A stretch of DNA of 64,000 nt from NCBI GenBank assembly GCA_028818855.1, contig JAPPMY010000149.1, forward strand, positions 1 through 64,000, written 5' to 3'. The notes under the pieces were generated by a model. The model worked only from the letters and a program-made list of their open reading frames with translations, was not told the origin of the DNA and did not search any database. This stretch comes from Rhodospirillales bacterium. GTDB taxonomy: Bacteria > Pseudomonadota > Alphaproteobacteria > UBA828. This document shows positions 1-8,406 of the stretch, piece by piece (within the stretch, counting starts at the first letter, position 1; each line of letters starts with the position of its first letter). The translations under genes were made by a program, and so were the position numbers.

Positions 1-1869
1 GATCCAGATCCAGGGCACGAGCGGGTTGTGATGGATGCGGATCGCCGTGCCGCCGGCCGGCGCATCCTCGCCGACGACGACGTAGAGATCGGAGAGCCAG
101 GTCGTGTGGATCGCGGCCTCGGTGGTCCAGGTGTCCTGCACCGGGTAGTGGCGGCGTTCGGGCAGGAGGAGCGCGACCTCGTCCCCGCCCCGGGTCACGC
201 GCACTTCGCCCCGCCGGGCGAGGTAGTTGGGGCCGGGCACGTCGCCGACGCTTTCCAGGTGAAAGACGTAGCCGCCGAGGGCTGCCGTCTCCCCCGGCCG
301 CATCACCTGCTCCCGCTCGGTCTGCCAGTTGCCGGCGCCAACCGTGCCCGCCACCAGGACGGCCACACCGAGGTGGGCGATGCTCATCGCCCAGGCGGCG
401 CGCGGCAGGCCGGCGGCGCGGCGCATGCTCTCTGCCAGCGGCACGCGGAAGAGCCGCACGCGCTCCGCCAGCTCGTTCAACACGCCCGCCGCCACCCAGC
501 CGGCGAGCGCCATGCCGAGCACCGCGCCCCACGGGCCGCCGCCCGATGCCGCGACCGCCGCCGCCACCGCGACGGCGGCGACGAGGGAGACCGCGAGGCG
601 GGGCAGCAGGGCGCCGGGGCCTGCGCGCTTCCAGGCCATCAGCGGCCCCGCCGCCATCATCAGGAGGAGCGGGATCATGATGGGCACGAAGGTCGATTCG
701 AAGAAGGGCGGGCCGACGGAGACCTTCTGGTCGGCGATGGCGTCGAGGATCAGCGGGTAGAGCGTGCCGATGAAGACCGTGGCGCAGCCGACGGCAAGCA
801 GCAGGTTGTTGGCGAGCAGCGAGCCCTCACGCGAGACGGGGCGGAAGGAGCCGCCGGCCCGCATGCCCGGCGCGCGCCAGGCATAGAGGGTGAGCGAGCC
901 GCCGACGACGATCACCAGGAACACCAGGATGTAGACCCCGCGCGCAGGGTCGGAAGCGAAGCTGTGCACCGAGGTGAGCACGCCGGAGCGCACGAGGAAG
1001 GTGCCGAGCAGGCTGAGCGAGAAGCCGAGGATCGCGAGCAGCACGGTCCAGCTCTTCAGACTGTCGCGCTTCTCCGCCACGATGGAGGAATGCAGCAGCG
1101 CGGTCGCCATCAGCCAGGGCATGAAGGAGGCGTTCTCCACCGGGTCCCAGAACCAGTAGCCCCCCCAGCCAAGCTCGTAGTAGGCCCACCAGGAACCGAG
1201 CGCGATGCCCGCCGTGAGCGCGCACCAGGAGAGCAGCGTCCAGGGCCGCACCCAGCGCGCCCAGGCGGCGTTCACCCGCCCCTCGATCAGCGCCGCCACG
1301 GCGAAGGAGAAGGCGGTCGAGAGCCCGACGTAGCCGAGGTAGAGCAGCGGCGGGTGGAAGGCGAGGCCGGGGTCCTGCAGCAGGGGGTTGAGGTCGCGCC
1401 CGTCGAACGGCGCGGGATCGAGCCGGAGGAAGGGGTTGGAGGTGGCGAGGATGAAGACCAGGAAGCCCAGCCCGATGAGCGCCTGAACGGCGAGCACCCA
1501 GGCGCGGAACGCGGGCGGCAGGTTGCGCCCGAAGGCCGCCACGGCGGCGCCGTAGACCGCGAGGATCCAGACCCAGAGCAGCATCGAGCCCTCGTGATTG
1601 CCCCAGGTGCCGGTGAACTTGTAGAGGAGCGGCTTGGCCGAGTGCGAGTTGTCTGTGACCGTGACCACCGAGAAGTCGGAGACGACGAAGGCCTGCATCA
1701 GGCAGGCGAGCGCGGCCGAGATGAAGACGAACTGCGCCATAGCCGCCGGCCGCGCCAGCGCCATCAGCCCCGCGTCGCGGATCCGCGCGCCGAGCGGCGC
1801 TGCGCAGGCCTGCACCAGCGCCATCGCGAGCGCCAGGATCAGGGCGTAATGGCCGATCTCCGCGATCAT
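1..1869 (-). CDS. ccmF: Heme lyase CcmF, C-terminus cut by window edge
   Basis: CcmF is the inner-membrane component that, with CcmH, attaches heme delivered by CcmE to apocytochrome c. The ORF track omits it because the frame stays open to base 1, but the minus frame starting at ATG 1869 reads [18 protein letters not shown] and continues for 623 codons. It is strongly hydrophobic with many membrane segments, and it carries the tryptophan-rich WWD heme-handling motif ([17 protein letters not shown]). Family members are about 650 residues, so only the last 30 or so are missing. Its ATG overlaps the ccmE stop (ATGA), which implies translational coupling in a ccmD-ccmE-ccmF operon. The long + strand ORF over it (28-1935) is a shadow. 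Confidence 0.96.
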   Translation of the reverse strand, partial: MIAEIGHYALILALAMALVQACAAPLGARIRDAGLMALARPAAMAQFVFISAALACLMQAFVVSDFSVVTVTDNSHSAKPLLYKFTGTWGNHEGSMLLWVWILAVYGAAVAAFGRNLPPAFRAWVLAVQALIGLGFLVFILATSNPFLRLDPAPFDGRDLNPLLQDPGLAFHPPLLYLGYVGLSTAFSFAVAALIEGRVNAAWARWVRPWTLLSWCALTAGIALGSWWAYYELGWGGYWFWDPVENASFMPWLMATALLHSSIVAEKRDSLKSWTVLLAILGFSLSLLGTFLVRSGVLTSVHSFASDPARGVYILVFLVIVVGGSLTLYAWRAPGMRAGGSFRPVSREGSLLANNLLLAVGCATVFIGTLYPLILDAIADQKVSVGPPFFESTFVPIMIPLLLMMAAGPLMAWKRAGPGALLPRLAVSLVAAVAVAAAVAASGGGPWGAVLGMALAGWVAAGVLNELAERVRLFRVPLAESMRRAAGLPRAAWAMSIAHLGVAVLVAGTVGAGNWQTEREQVMRPGETAALGGYVFHLESVGDVPGPNYLARRGEVRVTRGGDEVALLLPERRHYPVQDTWTTEAAIHTTWLSDLYVVVGEDAPAGGTAIRIHHNPLVPWIWI

Positions 1870-2309
1870 TCGACGCCCTCGCCCTTCCAGTTGCCGGACT
1901 TCTTCAGCGCGTCCGCCACCTCGCGCGGCATGTAGTTCTCGTCGTGCTTGGCGAGCACCTCGTCGGCCTCGAAGACGCCCCCCTTCAGATAGCCCTCGGC
2001 CACCACGCCCTGCCCCTCGCGAAACAGGTCGGGCAGGATCCCGCGATAGGCGACGGGCACGGTGTGGGCAAGGTCGGTGATGGTGAAGCGCACCGTCAGC
2101 CCGTCGTCGGCCCTCACCACGCTGTCCTCCTCCACCAGGCCGCCGACGCGGAGCCGCTGTTCGGGAGAGAACTGCCGCTCCTTGATCGTGCTCGGGTCAT
2201 GGAAGAAGACGAGCGTGTCGTCGAGCGCGCTCAGCACCAGGCCCGCAGCGAGGCCGAGCGCGCCGAGCCCGCCGCCCAGGAAGACCAACCGCCAGTGCTT
2301 GCGCTTCAT
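1866..2309 (-). CDS. ccmE: Cytochrome c maturation heme chaperone CcmE
   Basis: CcmE is a membrane-anchored periplasmic heme chaperone that binds heme covalently and hands it to CcmF. From the chosen ATG ([14 protein letters not shown]) the protein is 147 residues, the normal family size. It has one N-terminal membrane anchor (about residues 7-28), an OB-fold body, and the heme-binding motif AKHDENY with His122 and Tyr126. The ORF track begins 56 codons upstream, but that extension is arginine-rich shadow sequence overlapping ccmD. The chosen start overlaps the ccmD stop by 4 nt, and the ccmE stop overlaps the ccmF start. Confidence 0.96.
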   Translation of the reverse strand: MKRKHWRLVFLGGGLGALGLAAGLVLSALDDTLVFFHDPSTIKERQFSPEQRLRVGGLVEEDSVVRADDGLTVRFTITDLAHTVPVAYRGILPDLFREGQGVVAEGYLKGGVFEADEVLAKHDENYMPREVADALKKSGNWKGEGVE

Positions 2310-2515
2310 GCCGGGGCGTTCTGCTCCCCGTCGCGCTCGCCCTCGTCCCCGGCGCCGCGCCGCCGGCGGGCGGTCGCCTCCAAGGTTCTGAGCGCCGCCT
2401 CTCGCGCGCGCATGGTGCGGATGCTCAGCACGAGGAGCCCGATCATGATGACGGCGGCGGCGCCGAAGGCCGGCCACACATAGGCCGCATAGCCGCCCAT
2501 TTCGAAGAAGGACAT
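2306..2515 (-). CDS. ccmD: Heme exporter accessory protein CcmD
   Basis: CcmD is a small single-pass inner-membrane protein that helps release holo-CcmE from the CcmABC complex. The 69-residue product has the typical start [18 protein letters not shown], one membrane helix (about residues 12-32) and a charged basic tail. It is the first gene of the visible ccmDEF run. The ccmABC genes that often precede it are not upstream; the next gene is an unrelated EVE protein on the other strand, so the promoter should lie in 2516-2724. The assignment rests on size, N-terminal motif and position. Confidence 0.9.
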   Translation of the reverse strand: MSFFEMGGYAAYVWPAFGAAAVIMIGLLVLSIRTMRAREAALRTLEATARRRRGAGDEGERDGEQNAPA

Positions 2516-2724
2516 TGCCCCGCGCTCACCCGCTGCCGGCGGCGCTGCGACGAGCGCCCCCAGCCTGTCACGTTAACCGGCAACGGTCATAGTGTGGGCG
2601 CATCGTGCGCCGATATCAAGACGTCGGCCCCTGCCGGCCGGCGCAAAGCCGCGAGACTCATGACCGCGGCAGGGCATTCGGGCTAGAATGCGGACCGGAT
2701 GAAGCGCGCCCTGGAGGGGATGGA

Positions 2725-3138
2725 ATGGCCTACTGGCTCCTGAAGTCGGAACCTGGAAGCTGGTCGTGGGACGACCAGGTGCGCGACGGCGTCGCGGAAT
2801 GGGACGGCGTGCGCAATCACCAGGCGAACAACAACATGAAGGCCATGAAGGTGGGCGACCGCTGCTTCTTCTACCACTCGGTCAATGCCAAGGAGATCGT
2901 GGGCGTCGTCGAGGTGGTGAAGGAGCACTACCCCGACCCGACCGATTCCTCCGGGCGCTTCGGCATGGTCGACGTCAAGGCCATCCTGCCGGTGAAGCAG
3001 CCGGTCACGCTGAAGCAGATCAAGGAGGACCCGGCGCTCGGCGACATGTGGCTGGTGCGCCAGTCGCGGCTTTCGGTGAGCCCCGTGACCGAGGCCGAGT
3101 GGCGGCGCATCTGCACGCTCGCCGGTATCGCGGCCTGA
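2725..3138 (+). CDS. EVE domain-containing protein (thymocyte nuclear protein 1-like)
   Basis: This is a 137-residue stand-alone EVE domain, a PUA-like fold thought to bind modified bases in nucleic acids. The start MAYWLLKSEPGSWSWDDQ is diagnostic, and the conserved GVRNHQANNNMKAMKVGD and FFYHSVNAKEIVGV segments follow. The track ORF starts at 2605, but the ATG at 2725 has a good ribosome site (GGAGGGG about 8 nt upstream) and begins exactly where family members begin. It stands alone, divergent from ccmD and convergent with the LysR gene. The family is well recognised, but its cellular role is not settled. Confidence 0.93.
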   Translation: MAYWLLKSEPGSWSWDDQVRDGVAEWDGVRNHQANNNMKAMKVGDRCFFYHSVNAKEIVGVVEVVKEHYPDPTDSSGRFGMVDVKAILPVKQPVTLKQIKEDPALGDMWLVRQSRLSVSPVTEAEWRRICTLAGIAA

Positions 3139-3193
3139 GGCGGTCACGGGCCACGCGCGGCCTGCGCTTATTGGCCAGGCTGCCTGCGGAGGG

Positions 3194-4048
3194 TCAGGGA
3201 CCTGGGTAGAGGCTGGCGAGTTCCCGCTTCACGAGGTTAGCGGCGTCGGACTGCTCAGCCGAGGCTTCCAGGAGTTGAACGCGGACCCGGTCCAGCGGCG
3301 GCAGGTCCTGCGCGCCGGGGACGACCCGCAACCCGTCGGGGAGCAGGCCCTCCGCCATGACGGTGATCGCCGTTCCCGACGAGACGGCGCTCAGTATGGC
3401 GCGCTCGTTGGCGCTGCAGAGCGCTTCCCGATAGGCGACGCCGTGCGCCTGAAGGGCGCCTCTGGCCGCGACCCCCAACAGATGCTCCGCCGGGTAGCAG
3501 GCGATCGGCAGCACATCCCAATCGCCGATCGCAAAGCCGTTCGACGCCACCCATCGCAAGCGGGGACGAGACAGTTGCGTCGCGGACGGCAGCGTGTCGA
3601 ACGCCATGACCACCGCAAGATCGAGCGCGTGCTCGCCGATCTTCCGTCGGAGCGACATGCTGTTCTCGCACAGCACGTCGAGCTCGAGCGCGGTGTAGAC
3701 GGGCAGCACCTTCTCGAGAAGCCTTGGAAGCAAATTGGCGGCGCAGCCTTCGTCGATGCCGAGCCGGACGCTGCCTTCGAGCACGCGCGCGCTGGCGCGG
3801 CGAAAGAGGCGGTCGTGCATGTCCACGAAGGCCTGCGCTTCCGCCAAGAGCTGGCTTCCCGCGAACGTCAGCCTGACATCCCTGTGCTTGCGCTCGAACA
3901 GGCGCACGCCCAACTGCTCTTCGAGCTGGCGAATGCGTATGGACATCGTCCCCTGCGAGCAGCCGAGAAGCTCGGCGGCGAAGGAGAAGCTGCGCTCCGT
4001 CGCGACGGCGATGAACGACCGGAGAAGCTTGGTCTCAACGTCAACCAC
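3194..4048 (-). CDS. LysR family transcriptional regulator (first of a tandem pair)
   Basis: This 284-residue LysR-type regulator has an N-terminal winged HTH in the first 60 residues (LLRSFIAVATERSFSFAAELLGCSQGTMSIRIRQLEEQLGVRLFER), then a periplasmic-binding-like effector domain from about residue 90. It is a paralogue of the gene directly upstream (4117-4986), as both share the HTH pattern and the SVRLGIDEG/QVRLGVAEG entry to the effector domain. The 68-bp AT-rich gap between them holds a CAATATT element, so this copy probably has its own promoter. No metabolic gene is divergently adjacent, so the regulon cannot be inferred. The effector is unknown. Confidence 0.93.
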   Translation of the reverse strand: MVDVETKLLRSFIAVATERSFSFAAELLGCSQGTMSIRIRQLEEQLGVRLFERKHRDVRLTFAGSQLLAEAQAFVDMHDRLFRRASARVLEGSVRLGIDEGCAANLLPRLLEKVLPVYTALELDVLCENSMSLRRKIGEHALDLAVVMAFDTLPSATQLSRPRLRWVASNGFAIGDWDVLPIACYPAEHLLGVAARGALQAHGVAYREALCSANERAILSAVSSGTAITVMAEGLLPDGLRVVPGAQDLPPLDRVRVQLLEASAEQSDAANLVKRELASLYPGP

Positions 4049-4049
4049 A

Positions 4050-4057
4050 CAATATTG
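4050..4057. promoter_or_regulatory. Candidate LysR operator element CAATATTG upstream of the first regulator
   Basis: CAATATTG is a perfect 8-bp palindrome directly before the ATG at 4048, in an AT-rich stretch (about 4045-4085) inside very GC-rich sequence. The same CAATATT core occurs twice upstream of the neighbouring paralogue. It could be a shared regulator binding site. This is inferred from position and repetition only. Confidence 0.35.
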
Positions 4058-4116
4058 ATATTCGCTATATGTTTATTTTGTCAATGTCACGGCATAGGGC
4101 GCCGACGGCGCGTCCC

Positions 4117-4986
4117 TCAGGCGACCTCCGCTCGCAGCCCCTGGCATGCGCGGACCAGTTCCCGCTTGACCACCTCCCAGGCCTCCGACTGCGAGCCCGG
4201 CCGCTCGAGAAGCTGCACGCAGGCCTTGCCGAGCGGCGGCAGGCCGGAGGACGGCGCCATCACGCTCAAGGACCCCGGCACGGTCCCCTCGGCCAGGATC
4301 GTGACGGCGGTTCCCGCTTCGACGGCGGCCCGGATGACGCGCGAATCGTCGCTGCTCAGCACTTCGCGGTAGGCGATGCCCGCTTCCTTGAGCGCGGCGA
4401 TGCCCGCCTCCCGCAGGAAGCAGTTCTCCCGATGCCAGGCGACGGGGACCGGCAGCAGCGAGTTAAGCGCGAACCCCGGAGCGGACACCCAGTGAAGCTG
4501 GGGCCGCTGCAGCTCCACGGCCGAGGGCGCTTCCTCCGGCAGCGTCACCACGGCGAGGTCCAGCGTGCGCGACTCGATCAGCTGCTGCAGGCGCCAGCTC
4601 GGCCGGCAGGTGATGTCCATTTCCGCGGCGGCGTAGCTCTTCTGCATGTACTTCAGGAGGCCCGGCAGCAGAGAGGCCTCGTAGCCCTCGGCAACGCCGA
4701 GCCTGACCTGGCCGACGAACCGGCTGGTCTGCAGGCGCTCGTACATCCGGTCCTGCATGTCCACGAGGTCCCGGATGTCGGGGAGCAGATCGCGCCCCTC
4801 GGGCGTCAGCTTCACTTCGTGAGGCCCGCGGTCGAACAGGCGCACGCCGAGCGCCTCCTCCAGCTTCTGGATGCGAACCGACATCGTGGCCTGGGAGCAC
4901 CCGAGCTGCCGGGCCGCCTTGGAGAAGCTCCTCTCCACGGCAAGACAAAGAAACGAACGAAGCTGCCGGGTATCCAGATCGACCAT
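4117..4986 (-). CDS. LysR family transcriptional regulator (second of a tandem pair)
   Basis: This 289-residue LysR-type regulator starts MVDLDTRQLRSFLCLAVERS, with an HTH containing KAARQLGCSQATMSVRIQKLEE and a C-terminal effector domain. The region upstream of its ATG is strikingly AT-rich compared with the genome and contains two direct copies of CAATATTAC. That is the usual place for autoregulatory LysR binding sites. The divergent neighbour is fabD, whose start is 213 bp away, so control of fabD is possible but unproven. Tandem LysR paralogues on one strand with no divergent target operon are not the classic arrangement. Confidence 0.93.
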   Translation of the reverse strand: MVDLDTRQLRSFLCLAVERSFSKAARQLGCSQATMSVRIQKLEEALGVRLFDRGPHEVKLTPEGRDLLPDIRDLVDMQDRMYERLQTSRFVGQVRLGVAEGYEASLLPGLLKYMQKSYAAAEMDITCRPSWRLQQLIESRTLDLAVVTLPEEAPSAVELQRPQLHWVSAPGFALNSLLPVPVAWHRENCFLREAGIAALKEAGIAYREVLSSDDSRVIRAAVEAGTAVTILAEGTVPGSLSVMAPSSGLPPLGKACVQLLERPGSQSEAWEVVKRELVRACQGLRAEVA

Positions 4987-5001
4987 TTGTATAGACTAAA
5001 G

Positions 5002-5027
5002 CAATATTACGTATAACTCAATATTAC
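5002..5027. promoter_or_regulatory. Two direct CAATATTAC repeats upstream of the second LysR gene
   Basis: CAATATTAC occurs at 5002-5010 and again at 5019-5027, a 17-bp period, 15-40 bp upstream of the LysR start codon at 4986. The flanks stay AT-rich to about 5060. The period and position suit a regulator binding two adjacent faces of the DNA near its own promoter. No binding evidence exists beyond the repeat. Confidence 0.4.
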
Positions 5028-5198
5028 ATTATGGTTATGAGAATGAGTATTTGGGTATAGCTTGGGAGTCCCTGATCCCGGCGCAGGACAGACACTCATT
5101 GCGGCGGCGAGCCCCTGTGCGCTCGCTTGACAGGTGCCGGGCCGCGTGGTCAGTAGCGGCCCGCGCGAACGGCCCAAGGAAGCGCGAGAGTCTCCCGC

Positions 5199-6143
5199 AT
5201 GACGACGGCCATCATCTTCCCCGGACAAGGCTCGCAGACCGTCGGCATGGGCCGCGACCTGCACGATGCGTTTCCGGCGGCGCGCGCCGTGTTCGAGGAG
5301 GTGGACGAGGCGCTCGGCGAGAGCCTCTCCGGCCTCATGTTCGAGGGCGACGAAGACGAACTGACGCTGACGCGGAACGCGCAGCCGGCGCTCATGGCGG
5401 TCTCGCTCGCCGCGATCCGCGCGCTCGAGGCCGGGGGTGCCTGGACGCTGCAAGAGCGCGCAGCCTTCGTCGCGGGCCACTCGCTCGGCGAATACACGGC
5501 GCTGGCCGCGGCAGGGTGCCTCGCGCTGGCCGACGCGGCGCGCCTGCTTCGCCTCAGGGGCGAGGCCATGCAGGCGGCCGTGCCCGTGGGCGCGGGCGCG
5601 ATGGCCGCGCTCATCGGCGCCGATCTGGCCCAGGTCGAGGAGATCGCGAAGTTGGCCGCAGGCGGCGAGGTCTGCGTGGTCGGCAACGACAATGCGCCGG
5701 GCCAGGTGGTTGTCAGCGGCGCTCGGTCCGCGGTGGAACGCGCGGTGGCGCAGGCGCCGGAGCACGGCATCAGGCGCGCCGTCATGCTGCCGGTGAGCGC
5801 GCCCTTCCACTCGCCGTTGCTCAAGCCCGCGGCGGAGACGATGGCGGCGGCCTTCGAGGACGTGACGTTCGCGCCGCTGGCCGTTCCCGTCGTCGCCAAC
5901 GTGACGGCCCGCCCGGTGCACGAGGCGTCGGCGGTGCCGGCGCTGCTCGTCCGCCAGGTGACGGCGATGGTGCGCTGGCGGGAGAGCGTGCTTCACATGG
6001 CGGCCGAGGGCGTGGACACGCTGATCGAGGTCGGCGCCGGCAAGGTGCTCACCGGGCTCGCGCGGCGCATCGACCGCTCGCTTTCCGCCTCTTCCGTCGG
6101 CACGGCCGCAGACGTCGAGGGCCTGCTGGCGGAGGCGGGCTAG
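5199..6143 (+). CDS. fabD: Malonyl-CoA:ACP S-malonyltransferase FabD
   Basis: FabD transfers malonate from CoA to acyl carrier protein and so feeds type II fatty-acid synthesis in the cytoplasm. The 314-residue product has the N-terminal FPGQGSQ motif, the nucleophile elbow GHSLGEYTA with Ser95, and the catalytic His204 in SAPFHSPLLKP. Length and ends match the family. fabG follows after 32 bp in the same direction, probably co-transcribed. The 212-bp gap before it is shared with the divergent LysR gene and would contain its promoter. Confidence 0.97.
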   Translation: MTTAIIFPGQGSQTVGMGRDLHDAFPAARAVFEEVDEALGESLSGLMFEGDEDELTLTRNAQPALMAVSLAAIRALEAGGAWTLQERAAFVAGHSLGEYTALAAAGCLALADAARLLRLRGEAMQAAVPVGAGAMAALIGADLAQVEEIAKLAAGGEVCVVGNDNAPGQVVVSGARSAVERAVAQAPEHGIRRAVMLPVSAPFHSPLLKPAAETMAAAFEDVTFAPLAVPVVANVTARPVHEASAVPALLVRQVTAMVRWRESVLHMAAEGVDTLIEVGAGKVLTGLARRIDRSLSASSVGTAADVEGLLAEAG

Positions 6144-6175
6144 AGGCGGCGGGCGAAAACAGGGAGCGGCGAAGG

Positions 6176-6913
6176 ATGTTCGATCTGTCGGGAAAGGTGG
6201 CGCTGGTGACGGGTGCCACGGGCGGCATCGGCGGCGCCATCGCTGAGGCCCTTCACGCCCAGGGGGCGGTGGTGGTGCTTTCCGGCCGGCGCGCGGATGC
6301 GCTGGCGGCGCTCGCCGCGCGCCTGGGGGACGGCGCCCACGCGGCGCCCTGCGATCTGGCCGACCGCGACGCCCTTGCAGGCCTGCCCGGGCGGGCGGCG
6401 GAGGCGGCGGGCGCGCCCGCCATCCTCGTCCACTGCGGCGGCATCACCCGCGACGGGCTCGCGCTCCGCATGAAGGACGAGGACTGGCAGGAGGTCCTGG
6501 AGGTCAATCTCAGCGCGGGCTTCGTGCTGGCCCGCGCCTGCCTGCGCGGCATGATCCGCCAGCGCTGGGGCCGGCTCATCTTCATCACCTCGGTGGTGGG
6601 CACGACCGGCAACGCGGGTCAGGCCAACTACGCCGCCTCCAAGGCCGGACTCGCAGGGATGGTGAAGGCGCTCGCCGCCGAGGCGGCGGCGCGGGGCGTC
6701 ACTGCCAACTGCGTCGCCCCCGGCTTCATCGAGACGCCGATGACCGACGCGCTGGCGGACGCGCAGAGGGAGGCGCTGCTCGGCACGATCCCGGCCGGGC
6801 GCTTCGGCGAGGGAAGCGACGTCGCCGCCGCCTGCGTCTACCTGGCGAGCGAGGAGGCCCGCTACGTCACCGGGCAGACGCTCCACGTCAACGGCGGCAT
6901 GGCGATGATCTGA
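6176..6913 (+). CDS. fabG: 3-oxoacyl-ACP reductase FabG
   Basis: FabG reduces 3-oxoacyl-ACP with NADPH in fatty-acid elongation. The ATG at 6176 gives a 245-residue SDR. It has the nucleotide-binding TGATGGIG, catalytic Asn111 (EVNLSAGF), Ser139 (FITSVVG), and Tyr152/Lys156 (NYAASKAG). The track ORF begins far upstream out of biological context. One oddity is that the structural NNAG motif reads VHCGGITRD here. Its position after fabD and upstream of acpP supports FabG rather than another SDR. Confidence 0.95.
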   Translation: MFDLSGKVALVTGATGGIGGAIAEALHAQGAVVVLSGRRADALAALAARLGDGAHAAPCDLADRDALAGLPGRAAEAAGAPAILVHCGGITRDGLALRMKDEDWQEVLEVNLSAGFVLARACLRGMIRQRWGRLIFITSVVGTTGNAGQANYAASKAGLAGMVKALAAEAAARGVTANCVAPGFIETPMTDALADAQREALLGTIPAGRFGEGSDVAAACVYLASEEARYVTGQTLHVNGGMAMI

Positions 6914-6947
6914 GCCGGCCGGCGCCCGCCGGTCGCCGGTTGACGCC

Positions 6948-7850
6948 CTACGGCACCTGCGCGCGGCCGGGCCTGCCGGCGCGTATCGCGACCACGCCGG
7001 CTGCGACGATCAGCACCGCGCCGCCCGCCATGAGCCAATCCAGGCCTTCCTCCCAGAAGAGCCAGCCGAAGAGCGTGGCGAAGAGCACCGACGTGTAGAT
7101 GAAGGTGCCCGCCCTGTCCGTCGGCGCGACGAGGCAGCCCTTCGCGAAGAGGACGTGGGCGGCGGTCGAGAAGACGCCCAGGATGATCAGCCCCGGCCAG
7201 GCCTCGGCCGGCGGCAGGGTCGGGTTCATCAGCACGGGCGTCAGCGTCACGAGGATGCCGAGCAGGGCGAAGTAGACGGCGATGCGGATCGCGTTCTCCT
7301 CGGTCGGCATCTTCCAGATGGCGACGGCGGAGAGCCCGCCGAGCAGGCCCGAGACCGCGCCGATCAGGGCTGCGGGCTGGAAGAACTCCGTTCCCGGCTT
7401 GAGGACCAGGGCGACGCCCGCGAAGCCGATCAGCACCGCCGCCAGCACCCTGCCGTCAAGCGCGAAGCGGAACAGCAGAAAGCCCAGGACGGGCACGAAG
7501 ATGGGCGAGCTGAAGTTGAGCAGCACCGCCTCGGCAAGCGGCAGCACGCTCACCGCGTGGTAGTAGCAGAGCAGAGCCGCCACCAGCGCCACGGCCCTGA
7601 GCGCCATGAGGCCGCGATGAGCCGGACGCAGCGAGCCGGGCCAGCGCCAGACGACCCAGGGCGCGAGAATCGCGAGGCTCAGCACGTTGCGCCAGAAGAG
7701 CACCTCGAAGCTGGAGAGGCTCTCCTCCGCCATCTTGATGCCCATGCCGGCGAGCGCGAACATGAGGCCGGAGGCCGCGACGAGGGCCGCGCCCAGTATC
7801 ACCCGCCGGCGGCCGGGGGCTGGGGCGGAGTCGCTCCGATTTCCGCTCAT
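6948..7850 (-). CDS. EamA/DMT family transporter
   Basis: This is a 300-residue drug/metabolite-superfamily permease with about ten membrane helices arranged as two EamA repeats. The first begins around [20 protein letters not shown] and the second around [20 protein letters not shown]. The chosen ATG ([15 protein letters not shown]) lies just before the first helix; the 61 extra residues in the track are non-hydrophobic and arginine/proline-rich. It lies on the opposite strand between fabG and acpP, interrupting an otherwise collinear fab block. The substrate cannot be read from the sequence. Confidence 0.92.
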   Translation of the reverse strand: MSGNRSDSAPAPGRRRVILGAALVAASGLMFALAGMGIKMAEESLSSFEVLFWRNVLSLAILAPWVVWRWPGSLRPAHRGLMALRAVALVAALLCYYHAVSVLPLAEAVLLNFSSPIFVPVLGFLLFRFALDGRVLAAVLIGFAGVALVLKPGTEFFQPAALIGAVSGLLGGLSAVAIWKMPTEENAIRIAVYFALLGILVTLTPVLMNPTLPPAEAWPGLIILGVFSTAAHVLFAKGCLVAPTDRAGTFIYTSVLFATLFGWLFWEEGLDWLMAGGAVLIVAAGVVAIRAGRPGRAQVP

Positions 7851-8097
7851 GATCGGGCGCCTGACGGCGGTTCCGGTGTCTCTCTCATGGCTCGCAGGCG
7901 GCCTTCGGTCCCGAATCGACGGGCACGCTGGCGCAGTCATCCGAGTGTATGGAGTATCGCCGGAAAATGTGTTACCTAGCGCCGCGTCCGTCCGTCCGCG
8001 CGGCACGGCCCGAATGGGGTGCGCGAGCCGCACGGGGCCGCTGTCCGCCGGTCGAGACCGGCGAAGCCGTTCACGCAGTCCGACGAGGGAAGGTTAC

Positions 8098-8337
8098 ATG
8101 AGCGATAACGATATCGCCGCGCGCGTCAAGAAGATCGTCGTCGATCACCTTGGCATCGAAGAGGAAAAGGTGACCGAGAATGCGAGCTTCATCGACGATC
8201 TCGGTGCGGACAGTCTCGATACGGTCGAGCTCGTGATGGCCTTCGAGGAGGAGTTCGGCTGCGAGATTCCCGATGATGCCGCCGAGAAGATCCTCACGGT
8301 GAAGGACGCCATCGACCACATCGAGCAGATCACCTGA
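8098..8337 (+). CDS. acpP: Acyl carrier protein AcpP
   Basis: AcpP is the small acidic carrier that holds growing acyl chains on a phosphopantetheine arm. The 79-residue product [20 protein letters not shown] has the modification site [12 protein letters not shown] with Ser39. The track shows it only as the tail of a longer ORF (7687-8337); the true start at 8098 is fixed by the family N-terminus and the preceding GAAGG. fabF follows 69 bp downstream. The 247-bp gap upstream contains divergent promoters for acpP and the EamA gene. Confidence 0.98.
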   Translation: MSDNDIAARVKKIVVDHLGIEEEKVTENASFIDDLGADSLDTVELVMAFEEEFGCEIPDDAAEKILTVKDAIDHIEQIT

Positions 8338-8406
8338 CGGGGCGGCCAGAGAGGCCGATGGCGCGGACGACGCCTGCGCGGGACCTCGACAGCCGGAGAG
8401 CAGGGA

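Noticed and set aside
28-1935. 635-codon + strand ORF
   Set aside because: It is antisense to ccmF, has Arg/Gly/His-rich low-complexity composition and no family motif. The minus-strand frame is unmistakable CcmF.
6914-6947. GC-rich inverted sequence between fabG and the EamA gene as a terminator
   Set aside because: The stem is short and imperfect with no T-tract on either side; not enough to annotate.
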